A DNA stretch of 64,000 nt from Akkermansiaceae bacterium (GCA_903878115.1 CAIRGO010000229.1:1-64000), one strand, 5' to 3'; counted from the stretch's first letter, positions 10,644-19,155 are shown. Numbers and translations: made by a program. Notes: generated from the letters alone by a model not told the origin.

Positions 10644-11239
10644 AAATGAAGGGCTGAACAGCACGCTAAGGTATAGGTATTACGCGGCGCTGTCGATGCA
10701 CACGCGGAACTGATGCTGATGTCGTTGTAGGGTAAAGCCCGCTGTAGCAGGGTAACTTCCGTGCTGGTAGCGTAGGTCGCTGAAGTCACAGCCGCTTGAT
10801 AATGAAAATACTCAATCTCAGGATCGATCCTCGCGTTGTAGGCACAGAAGATTTCCCGAGTAACTTTTTCTAATGATGTTCTTACTTTCACCGTCTTCGT
10901 TTACGTTTCAGTTCATATATTAAAGTCCCGCGTCGAGAGCATGCAGCACTGCCGTCGCCTGTCTGTGCATCAAGAATGCTGCTGGTGATGGCTTATTTTT
11001 TGTCGCTTCTCCAATGACGCTTGTCTGTTCCTTGGCGCATGAGTTGAGTTCTCGGAGGGTTGTTATTCTTAGTTTCTGGGTGTTCATAAAAAAGTTGGTT
11101 TCATTGAGGGGACTGAATAAAATGAGGCAAGAATCCCTCGGCCAAGACGACGAGGGAGGCGCAGAAGGAGCGGATGAATTTCATAACTTAGTGAGCAGCG
11201 ATTGGAAGTAGGCGAAAGATGGCTGCAACTGGTCGGTCG

Positions 11240-11468
11240 CTTCACCTGCGTCGCAACAATCTGTGCATCGCGACTGCGGAAATTAGGTTGATGGCCGCCG
11301 GCTCTGGCACCCTATTAGGTTCATTGTCGGAAGCTTTCGTCCCTTCGCTGTCAGTGAGGTGAGCTTGGAGAACTCGTCAAGTTCAGAGCCGGGTGTTTGA
11401 GCCGCTGCAGGCATGACGAAAAACAATGAGGCCAGAAGGGAGAAACACATCAGAACCCTTTTGGCCAT
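11240..11468 (-). pseudogene. PEP-CTERM protein remnant (signal peptide and sorting signal in different frames)
   Basis: MAKRVLMCFSLLASLFFVMPAAAQTPGSEL signal peptide at 11468; shifted frame reads ...DNEPNRVPEPAAINLISAVAMHRLLRRR-stop. Confidence 0.7.
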
Positions 11469-11617
11469 GACCGCCGACTTCTCCGCGCGGGCACCCATTT
11501 CCGGCATTTGTGTAGCCTGATTCAGACAACTGTGCACCTTGGTAAAACCAAGGTCCGGACGATCGCTGGAGGCGGAAATTAATAGAGCGTTGCACATACC
11601 TAGCAATCATGCACACA

Positions 11618-11683
11618 TCGCGGAAATCCGCATCGGGGTTTCTCCCTGAAAATGAGTAAGGGCGACCCTCACGGACGTGCGCC
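11618..11683 (-). promoter_or_regulatory. conserved double-dyad element, copy C1
   Basis: CGCATCGGGGTTTCTCCCTGAAAATGAGTAAGGGCGACCCTCACGGACGTGCG shared with C2 and C3; upstream of the PEP-CTERM remnant. Confidence 0.65.
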
Positions 11684-11721
11684 AAAATCCATGGACTAGC
11701 GTGGAACGATACTGTTTCGAA

Positions 11722-11805
11722 AGAGTTGAAGCCACCAAGCAGGTCAGATTCTGATCCCCCCCCCAGGGTCTCTGGAATTTTATCCTGCTTGGTGACTTCA
11801 ACTCT
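11722..11805. repeat. 22-bp inverted repeat (1 mismatch) with 40-nt spacer
   Basis: AGAGTTGAAGCCACCAAGCAGG ... CCTGCTTGGTGACTTCAACTCT; spacer contains TCAGATTCTGA and a C9 tract. Confidence 0.8.
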
Positions 11806-11925
11806 CCTAAATTTTTCTCGTCTGTCTTCCTCACAGCTGCGGGAAAAATACCGCCGCTTCATGAAACGCCACTGGAGAATGACATTCGTGAAACGTTGTT
11901 GTGAGGTGCGCAGTTTACTATGCAC

Positions 11926-11996
11926 TAATTCTAAGTATCGCGCATCGGGGTTTCACCTTGAAAATGAGTAAGGGTTACCCTTATGAGTGTGCGGCG
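11926..11996 (-). promoter_or_regulatory. conserved double-dyad element, copy C2
   Basis: CTAATTCTAAGTATCGCGCATCGGGGTTTCACCTTGAAAATGAGTAAGGGTTACCCTTATGAGTGTGCGGCG, directly after the response regulator stop. Confidence 0.65.
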
Positions 11997-12001
11997 TTTT
12001 C

Positions 12002-12688
12002 TCACCTCTTTTGTCCGGGCTCGGCAGGTCCCTCATTTTCCAGACGACCAGATTCCACCCAAAGTGTCGCAGCACGCAACAGCGCGGGCGCATGCGCGAG
12101 GAAGAGTTTGTCCTTCAAATGCTCACGATAAGTCTCGACGGTCTTGGGGCTGAGCTTGAGATACTTACCGATCTCTATCGTGCTCAGGCCACCACCTAGC
12201 AATTGGAATACTTGCAGTTCGCGGTCGGTCAGTTTTGCCAGATCAAGCGTTCGGGAAGCGGGGTCAGGAAAAATATTCTGTAGGAGCCTGACCGACATGC
12301 GGGGACTGAGGTGGATCCCCCCTCTCAGCACGGTCTCGATGGCAGTGAGCACGGCTTCGGTGGCCTCGGACTTCATCAGGTAGCCGCGGGCACCAGCCTT
12401 CAGGGAGCGGTGGGCATAGGTGTCTTCGTCAAACTGCGACAGGGCGATGATCCGGATTTGCGGATGCTCTCGTATCACCTCCGTAATCAGTTCGAGTCCC
12501 TCGCCATCGCCTAGGCGCAGGTCCATGAGAATCACATCGTGCGGCGTTTCCGCCATCACCTTCCGGGCTTCACGCACCGATCCAGCCTCGCCGCAACAGG
12601 TCACTCCTTCCTGTTGGTTGAGCCACTGGGCGAGGCCGCTGCGAAAGAAGGGGTGGTCTTCGACAATTAGAACGCGGATTTTTTTCAT
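12002..12688 (-). CDS. NarL/FixJ-family response regulator (intact copy)
   Basis: IRVLIVEDHPFFRSGL, VILMDLRLGDGEG receiver; LTDRELQVFQLLGGGLSTIEIGKYLKLSPKTVETYREHLKDKL LuxR-type HTH. Confidence 0.93.
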   Translation of the reverse strand: MKKIRVLIVEDHPFFRSGLAQWLNQQEGVTCCGEAGSVREARKVMAETPHDVILMDLRLGDGEGLELITEVIREHPQIRIIALSQFDEDTYAHRSLKAGARGYLMKSEATEAVLTAIETVLRGGIHLSPRMSVRLLQNIFPDPASRTLDLAKLTDRELQVFQLLGGGLSTIEIGKYLKLSPKTVETYREHLKDKLFLAHAPALLRAATLWVESGRLENEGPAEPGQKR

Positions 12689-12783
12689 GGGGCAGATTTT
12701 AGGTGTCCGGTAGTGGTGCCGGCGGTACGAAGAGGCAACTGGCAGATGACGGAGGTGCAGTCGGCGGAGTCGGATTGCATGGA
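12686..12783 (-). pseudogene. 3' stub of histidine kinase (duplicated end)
   Basis: Encodes MQSDSADCTSVICQLPLRTAGTTTGHLKSAP, matching the C-terminus of the kinase at 14094-16733. Confidence 0.85.
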
Positions 12784-12859
12784 ATTTGCTTTTAGGCTTG
12801 ATTGACTTGCATGCGAGAGTAAATGAGATAATCGAAGAGCGGGAAAAGGGGCTTGTGCC

Positions 12860-13624
12860 TCAAAGAAACTTTGGCAGAAAATAGGAGGTGATGGCGATAA
12901 CCGCACTCACGATCCCGATACTCAGAAGCCGTGGGATGAAATTATGATAATCCTGGCCCTTACATCCCTTCAAGACGAAAGAACTGATGAACAGTGAGAC
13001 CAACACGATGATCAAGGCGGACATATTGAACGGAAGATCCCCATGAAGCATTTTTTGTTTTCCGAACAGCATGGCCAACTGGAAACTGTAGTAGAGCTGC
13101 AGGGCGATCAGGAAGGTTAACCATGGTCCGAAGAATACCCATAGGTCCCTGAGCGTGTTGACAGACCAAGGGCTTTTGAAATTAATCTCCTCCTGCGTGA
13201 TTTGTGCCTTGGTCTTACCAGCGATGGCAATCGTTTCACGGCGGGTGCCGGCGCCCCCCTCAATCGAGGGGCTGAACGACGCCCTAGGCCGCATCATGGA
13301 TGCGGCCCGGAGCCTGACGTATTCCTGCCGGAACTCTGCGGAGTCGCGTTCTAGTGAAAGCAGCTTGTGGACCAGAAGTTCGTCCAGGGAGCCGCTTTCA
13401 AGCTCTTGGATGGCACGTCGGATCGCATGCGGAGGGGCCTCCAACGGAAGGACATGAACAGAGCTCTCATTTGCGGGAGAAGCGATCTTAATGGGTGTGT
13501 CTCGCGACAGCAGGAAATCATCGATAGATTGCAGGGGCTGATCGAATACGTCTTGTTCTACGTCTTGCCTAGGTTTTTCTGGAGAATAGGCTGCTTTTTT
13601 TTGGCTTATAGGATCTTCGCTCAT
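12860..13624 (-). CDS. hypothetical membrane protein
   Basis: ~254-aa ORF with C-terminal TM segments (WVFFGPWLTFLIALQLYYSF, ALIIVLVSLFISSFV, IVSAVIAITSYFL). Confidence 0.7.
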   Translation of the reverse strand: MSEDPISQKKAAYSPEKPRQDVEQDVFDQPLQSIDDFLLSRDTPIKIASPANESSVHVLPLEAPPHAIRRAIQELESGSLDELLVHKLLSLERDSAEFRQEYVRLRAASMMRPRASFSPSIEGGAGTRRETIAIAGKTKAQITQEEINFKSPWSVNTLRDLWVFFGPWLTFLIALQLYYSFQLAMLFGKQKMLHGDLPFNMSALIIVLVSLFISSFVLKGCKGQDYHNFIPRLLSIGIVSAVIAITSYFLPKFL

Positions 13625-13640
13625 CAAACTTTAGGTGCAT

Positions 13641-13669
13641 ATCGTATGCAAAATTTTAGCAAATGTCAA
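13641..13669 (-). promoter_or_regulatory. sigma70-type promoter
   Basis: Minus strand TTGACA-N17-TACGAT; ATG of the downstream ORF lies ~17 nt after the -10. Confidence 0.7.
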
Positions 13670-13689
13670 AATTTAAAAAAAATTTCCCA

Positions 13690-13760
13690 TATACCAATTC
13701 TAAGTATCGCGCATCGGGGTTTCACCTTGAAAACGAGTAAGGGTTACCCTTATGAGTGTG
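13690..13760 (-). promoter_or_regulatory. conserved double-dyad element, copy C3
   Basis: Near-identical to C2; lies just upstream of the TTGACA-N17-TACGAT promoter. Confidence 0.65.
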
Positions 13761-13770
13761 CGGCGCATTC

Positions 13771-14097
13771 TCACCTCTTATGTCGGGGCTCGGCAGGTCC
13801 CTCAGTTTCCAGACAACCAGATTCCACCCATAGCGTTGCAGCACGCAACAGCGCGGGCGTATGCGCGAGGGCGAGTTTGTCCTTCAAATGCTCACGATAA
13901 GTCTCGACGGCCTTGTGGCCAAGACTGAGATGTTTACCGATCTCCATGCTGCTGAGAGCACGAATACCTTCCTAACTTCGCACAACCATCCTGCCTCGAC
14001 TGAACAGAACAGCCCTGCCTGTAGGTTGATCCCACTGGGCAAGGCTGCTGCGAAAGAAAGTGTGGTGTTCGTTGATTAGAACGCGGATTTTTTTCAT
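13771..14097 (-). pseudogene. response regulator copy with ~360-bp internal deletion
   Basis: Starts MKKIRVLINEHHTFFRSSLAQW and ends VETYREHLKDKLALAHTPALLRAATLWVESG...EPRHKR-stop; phosphoacceptor region missing. Confidence 0.88.
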
Positions 14098-16733
14098 GGG
14101 GCAGATTTTAGGTTTCCTTTAGCAGTGACGGCAGCACGAAGAGGCAACTGGCAGATGACGGAGGTGCAGTCGGCGGAGTCGGATTGCATGGTGAGGGTGC
14201 CGCCGATATTGACGGCCCGATGGCGCATGATACGCAGGCCCATGCCACCAGCGCGCTCTGGAGCCGGACTCCAGGGTTTGCCGTCGTTAGAGATTCTCAG
14301 GATCAAGCTATTCGGCTCGTAGCGGACCGAAATACTAACAAGCCGGGCATTGCCATGCTGGATGGCGTTGCGCGTGGCTTCTTGGGCGATGCGGTAAAGT
14401 TGCATGCTTTGCTCAGGAGTGAGCGGAGGAAGCGCTGGCGCCACCTCTACCCGGCACACAATGCGGAAGGCGCTTTCCATTTCCTTGCCAAGCTGAGATA
14501 ATCCAGCTGCGAGTCCGCCGGCTTCCAGATCCACCGGGGCGAGCAGGCGGGCGAAATTCCGGACTAGATCAATGCCGTCATTGACCAGCCCGACCAGTTG
14601 CTGAGCGGTGGCCGCCTCAGGTATGGCGCGGCGTTCCAAAGTCTCCGCCAGCGACTTGAAACGGAAAGCAATACCGGCCAAATACGCGCCCAGATGATCG
14701 TGCAATTCATGGGCGATGCGCTCCTGCTCGTGGGAACTGATGCGCGCCACCTCCTGCTCCAGTTGCATGCGTTCGGAAACGTCCCGCATGGCGGCAGCAA
14801 GCCACGTACCGTCTTCCGTTTGCACCGGGCTGAGGCTCATTTCCAGAGGAAATTCCGAGCCATCCTTGCGCCGGCCCGGAAGGCTGGGTTTCTCACCCGC
14901 CTCGGGAAAACGGCCGTTCTTCACGAAGCTTCCGACCTGAAGCGCGGACGGCAGCAGAACTTCCAGTGATTGTCCCCGCAGCTCCGCAGGGGTCCAGCCA
15001 AACATTCGCTCTGCCTGATGGTTGGCCATTTGAATGATTCCCTCTGGATCCGTCATCACCAACGCGTCCGGCGCAAACTCAAACAAGTCCTGAAACTGCC
15101 GCCTGGAATGCTCGAGCTCCGCGGTACGCTCTGCGACCCGCCGCTCCAAGGTGGCGGAGTGCTCTTGAAGCGCCTCTAGGCGCTCGCGCTCTAAGCGAAT
15201 ATTCTGCTCCAATGCAGCCGCCAACTCGCCTGCCCTGACCTCCAGAACCAAATTCAATGCTTCGATCCGGTGTTGGTCGGCTTCTTTCTGCTTCGCGAAC
15301 TGGAAGCCCCGAATGATGGTGGCGTAGGTGGAGAGGAGCGGCTCAATTTCCTCGACCAAGGTCAGATCGTAGCCGCCCGGTCGATTAGACACGCCAACCA
15401 TGGCGATCATTTCCCCGCCCTGTTTGATGGGCACACCGAGGAAAGAGTTCATCGGGGGATGGCCAGGGGGCAGTCCACCCCGTCGGGGGTCCATAGCGGG
15501 CGAATTGGAGATCACCGTCTCGCCTGTGACAAGGACAGCTCCGAATAGGGTCTTGAGGTTGCGGAACTCCAAGCCCGTCGCCTTGTGTTTCTCATAAAAA
15601 GCCGACATCTCCTCGTTCCAAGAGATGTTGGTGATCGCGTGGGTCTTGAGGTAGGGCTGACCCTGCTCATCGCGGAGCACCTCTGCCACAAAGCCGTATT
15701 CACTGCCCGTGAATTTCAGCAGGAGCTGGAGCAGATCTTCAAAAGTCTCCGCTGCGTCGATCTTGCCTCTGCTGATATAACTGGATTGCAACCTCCCCAC
15801 CTCGCGAAGCAAATCACTGGCATGAGCGAGTTTGGACTCGGACTCCTTCAGCACGGAAACATCGCGGATGAACGCACTGAACTGCGTCTGCCCCGCCACC
15901 ATGACCTTGGCTATCGTCAACTCAACCGGAAACTCCGCCCCGTCGTGACGCAGGGCGCTCAGCTCAATTCGGCGGTTCAGCACCCTCGCCTCGCCCGTCT
16001 GGATCAAGTGCCGATGGCCGCGTTCGTGCGCCTCGCGGTAAGACGGAGGAATGATCACTTCCGACATTTTCCGGCCAATGACTTCGCCAGCATTCCAACC
16101 GAAAATCACTTCCGCTTGAGGATTCCAACTGGTAATGAGCCCGTCCAGATCCATGGTGACCACGGCATCCAGTGCCGAGTCGATGATCTGCTCGGTGCGC
16201 TCGTTGCTCTCACGCAACGCAGTTCTGCTCTGCGCTAAGTTGGCACGATCAATGCGGTACTCCAACTTCCGCATGAGCTGGCGCGCCAGCCGTGAGAGAC
16301 CGTCGCGCTGCTCGCTGGTAAGTATGCGCGGCACGCGGTCGATGACACAGAGCGTTCCAATGCGATGGCCGTCGGGGGTAATGAGCGGAGCCCCTGCGTA
16401 GAAGCGGATGTGCGGTTCTCCAGTGACCAGCGGGTTGGCGCAAAAGCGTTCATCTAGGCGAGCATCGGGAATTTCCATCAACTCCTCTCCCTGGATGGCA
16501 TGCTGGCAGAACGAGAGGTTCCGGTGGGTCTCACAAACCTCGAGGCCCACCCGGCTCTTGAACCACAGCCGCGCTCCATCCACCAGCGAAATGAGAGCGA
16601 TGGGTGTCTGGCAAATCAGTGAGGCGAGTTGCGTGAAGTCGTCGAATTCCGGTTCCGGCGGCGTGTCGAGGATGTCGCAGCGCTTGAGCGCTACGAGGCG
16701 ATTCCGCTCGTTGATGGATTCGGGTTCTTTCAC
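14094..16733 (-). CDS. GAF/PAS multi-sensor histidine kinase (HisKA_3-type)
   Basis: N-terminal GAF, two PAS segments (ALDAVVTMDLDGLITSWNPQAEVIFGW; APDALVMTDPEGIIQMANHQAERMFGW), HEQERIAHELHDHLG H-box, C-terminal ATPase GGMGLRIMRHRAVNIGG; GTG start. Confidence 0.92.
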   Translation of the reverse strand: MKEPESINERNRLVALKRCDILDTPPEPEFDDFTQLASLICQTPIALISLVDGARLWFKSRVGLEVCETHRNLSFCQHAIQGEELMEIPDARLDERFCANPLVTGEPHIRFYAGAPLITPDGHRIGTLCVIDRVPRILTSEQRDGLSRLARQLMRKLEYRIDRANLAQSRTALRESNERTEQIIDSALDAVVTMDLDGLITSWNPQAEVIFGWNAGEVIGRKMSEVIIPPSYREAHERGHRHLIQTGEARVLNRRIELSALRHDGAEFPVELTIAKVMVAGQTQFSAFIRDVSVLKESESKLAHASDLLREVGRLQSSYISRGKIDAAETFEDLLQLLLKFTGSEYGFVAEVLRDEQGQPYLKTHAITNISWNEEMSAFYEKHKATGLEFRNLKTLFGAVLVTGETVISNSPAMDPRRGGLPPGHPPMNSFLGVPIKQGGEMIAMVGVSNRPGGYDLTLVEEIEPLLSTYATIIRGFQFAKQKEADQHRIEALNLVLEVRAGELAAALEQNIRLERERLEALQEHSATLERRVAERTAELEHSRRQFQDLFEFAPDALVMTDPEGIIQMANHQAERMFGWTPAELRGQSLEVLLPSALQVGSFVKNGRFPEAGEKPSLPGRRKDGSEFPLEMSLSPVQTEDGTWLAAAMRDVSERMQLEQEVARISSHEQERIAHELHDHLGAYLAGIAFRFKSLAETLERRAIPEAATAQQLVGLVNDGIDLVRNFARLLAPVDLEAGGLAAGLSQLGKEMESAFRIVCRVEVAPALPPLTPEQSMQLYRIAQEATRNAIQHGNARLVSISVRYEPNSLILRISNDGKPWSPAPERAGGMGLRIMRHRAVNIGGTLTMQSDSADCTSVICQLPLRAAVTAKGNLKSAP

Positions 16734-16902
16734 AAGTCGCTAGAAGTATAGGCTATCATGTAGCCACCGATGGCGAAGTTCGCCTTGATCTCCAAATTCT
16801 GCGTCAGATTCGTGTCGGCACGTGGGTTGGCGGCGGCGAACCAGAGCTTCGCATTAAAGCCGATGATGGAGGAAGAAGATTTTTTCGAACGCGTTACCAT
16901 GT
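16734..16902 (-). pseudogene. short ORF/remnant overlapping the kinase GTG start
   Basis: MVTRSKKSSSSIIGFNAKLWFAAANPRADTNLTQNLEIKANFAIGGYMIAYTSSDL-stop; TGA overlaps GTG (GTGA). Confidence 0.35.
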
Positions 16903-17033
16903 AAGGGTTGAGGTATAATTATCAAATCTGCTAGAGTGAGTCAATGATATTCGGCAGAATGCGAAACAGGGTAATGTTTGCGGATCTGCATTTTGCGGTT
17001 GAGAATCGTTGTCGATATGCTTACTTCTTCGCA

Positions 17034-17195
17034 ATGAGGGTTCGTTATTTTATTTTGTTCGTTCTCAGCAGTGTGTTGCCCTCGTGTGTGACGCCGCAAA
17101 ACCGGCGGATGATCGATCCTGATGTAGATAAAGGTCGTAAAATAGCGACCGTGGTGGGGCGTTTCCTGTTGCCGTGCCCGCGAGAGATCGCCTGA
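17034..17195 (+). CDS. small putative lipoprotein
   Basis: MRVRYFILFVLSSVLPSCVTPQ... lipobox; 53 aa. Confidence 0.5.
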   Translation: MRVRYFILFVLSSVLPSCVTPQNRRMIDPDVDKGRKIATVVGRFLLPCPREIA

Positions 17196-17278
17196 AATCA
17201 CAAGATTTCTGAGGCTTGTCATTGCCTTGCTGAAAATGCTGGACGAATCGCATTTGCGGGGTGAACGTAGCGCACGAA

Positions 17279-18289
17279 ATGTCAGAAAACACGACAGAAC
17301 CAATTGCTTTTTTTGGGCTAGCTGATGGTAGCTTGTTGGTGGGCTATGGTCCTTTTTCCCATGTAGCGCTGCGCCCCGAAAATGGTGTCGCGTTTTACGT
17401 AAATGATTTTGCGCTATCGCACGAAAAGCCATGGCGCATCCCACATCATTGGGAAATTCTCAGCAAAGAAAATATACCACGCCCTGCGTTGCCGCAGATC
17501 GCTTGGCAGGCGCCTGATGCCAGTGGTTTCGCGCAAGTATTCCAAGACATTTCCCATGCGATCCGCCGTGGAGTGTTTGAAAAGACTGTGCCAGTGAGTG
17601 TCGAGCATGGTAAGTGTGCCGACGATGACATGCGCGATCTTGGTTGGGCATTCGCACGCGTGAGCAGTCCAAAAATTGCCTATGGCTGGCTTGATGCGAA
17701 ACAAGGCTTTGCCGGAGCCACTCCCGAATTGCTTTTTGATTTGCAAGGTTCCCTGTTAAAAACGATGGCTTTGGCAGGCACCGCGCGCAGCGAAGAGCGA
17801 GAAATTTTAGCTGTCGATGAAAAAGAAATCCGCGAGCATGAGTACGTAGCACAAAGCCTGATCGCCAAGCTGGCGGACATGGGCACACTGCAACGGCAAG
17901 AGCGCAGCATTCTCGACCTAGGTTCGATCGTGCATTTTCAAACGTTGCTCGAAGTTGCGTTGGATGAAACGCCGACGACCGAAGCACTGCTGCGCAAACT
18001 CCATCCCACACCAGCACTAGGGCCACTGCCGCGAACCAAGGAAACCATGGCAATGCTACTCGAATGGCGAAAATCGTTAGGTTGTCCCAATGAATTTGGC
18101 GCACCCTTTGGTCTCTTGCATGAAGGGAAATTCCGTGCTGTGGTTGCCATTCGCGGGATCTGGTGGGATGGCACACATGTGATGCTCCCTGCAGGTTGCG
18201 GCGTGATCGAGGCCAGCCGCGTGGTCAACGAATGGCGAGAACTACGGCTCAAACGCGAAGCCGTGAAACATGCCGCGGGACTGTTCTAA
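17279..18289 (+). CDS. chorismate-binding enzyme (aminodeoxychorismate/isochorismate synthase-type)
   Basis: KTMALAGTARSEE, DEKEIREHEYVAQSLIAKL, LHPTPALGPLPRTK, NEFGAPFGLLHEGK, PAGCGVIEAS motifs. Confidence 0.85.
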   Translation: MSENTTEPIAFFGLADGSLLVGYGPFSHVALRPENGVAFYVNDFALSHEKPWRIPHHWEILSKENIPRPALPQIAWQAPDASGFAQVFQDISHAIRRGVFEKTVPVSVEHGKCADDDMRDLGWAFARVSSPKIAYGWLDAKQGFAGATPELLFDLQGSLLKTMALAGTARSEEREILAVDEKEIREHEYVAQSLIAKLADMGTLQRQERSILDLGSIVHFQTLLEVALDETPTTEALLRKLHPTPALGPLPRTKETMAMLLEWRKSLGCPNEFGAPFGLLHEGKFRAVVAIRGIWWDGTHVMLPAGCGVIEASRVVNEWRELRLKREAVKHAAGLF

Positions 18290-18303
18290 AAGCGGGCTTG
18301 GCG

Positions 18304-19155
18304 TTACTTGGCGTTTTTTGGAGCGGTGATAAAATCGACGATGAGTTGCTGTACCTGATCCCCTAATTGACCAATGCGCCCACCGATGCTGCCGTGATCC
18401 CGATCCTTGACTTGCTGACCAGTGACTTCTTTCCTGCCCGCTTTTTTCCGCGCGGCGAGATACAACATGTTTTCCTCGACGCGCATTTCCATGTCTTTTT
18501 CTGCATACAAAATCAGCTGCGGAGGACAAGGTGCACTCGCATAGAATAATGGTGCCGCCTGATCTACTACAATCGTAGTATCTGATAAACCACGCTCCGC
18601 GCGGACAGTATAATGAGTGACCGTCTGACCACTCAGAGAAATGACTCCCGCAATTTCAGTGATTACTAGTTGGTGTGTCGCCAACCAACGTTGATCGGAG
18701 CCTAACATCAACACCAAATAACCACCGGCAGAATGACCGCCGAGAAATATTTTTTTCACCGAGCCACCGTAGTCCTGTGCATGTTGATGAACCCACTGAA
18801 ATGCTGCCGCGGCATCCTCAATGTATGCAGGATATTTCACCTGCGGGCTCAATCGATAATTCACCGTCACTACAATCACACCTCGCTGCGCCAACGCCCG
18901 CGCAGCGGCAACTGTTTCCTCAGAATCCTTGCTGCCACCAGTTAAACCGCCACCATGAAACCACAATAAGATCGGCAAATCGGTCGCACCTTTCGCTTGA
19001 TAAACATCGAGCTGGCAACGTGCCTTCATCGTTTCATCAGCGGTCGCTGTGGGACGATAGTTCACTTGCTTAGTCTCAATCAACTCCACCGCAGCAGACA
19101 GGGTGACTTGCGCTGCGATGATGACTGGCCACACTGCGCATGCGAAAATGTTCAT
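18304..19155 (-). CDS. alpha/beta hydrolase (carboxylesterase/lipase-like)
   Basis: LWFHGGGLTGGSK oxyanion motif, LGGHSAGGYLVLML nucleophile elbow, C-terminal DRDHGSIGG; signal-like start MNIFACAVWPVIIAAQ. Confidence 0.85.
   Translation of the reverse strand: MNIFACAVWPVIIAAQVTLSAAVELIETKQVNYRPTATADETMKARCQLDVYQAKGATDLPILLWFHGGGLTGGSKDSEETVAAARALAQRGVIVVTVNYRLSPQVKYPAYIEDAAAAFQWVHQHAQDYGGSVKKIFLGGHSAGGYLVLMLGSDQRWLATHQLVITEIAGVISLSGQTVTHYTVRAERGLSDTTIVVDQAAPLFYASAPCPPQLILYAEKDMEMRVEENMLYLAARKKAGRKEVTGQQVKDRDHGSIGGRIGQLGDQVQQLIVDFITAPKNAK
18565..18580. repeat. TACTA-N6-TAGTA palindrome (TACTACAATCGTAGTA)
   Basis: Exact match, inside alpha/beta hydrolase gene. Confidence 0.9.

Noticed and set aside
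10640-10891. 83-aa minus-strand ORF overlapping the NOS start
   Set aside because: No recognisable motif and overlaps the NOS 5' end; likely non-coding.
11383-11925. 180-aa minus-strand ORF spanning the inverted repeat and element C1
   Set aside because: Runs through regulatory repeats and the PEP-CTERM remnant in the wrong frame; composition not protein-like.
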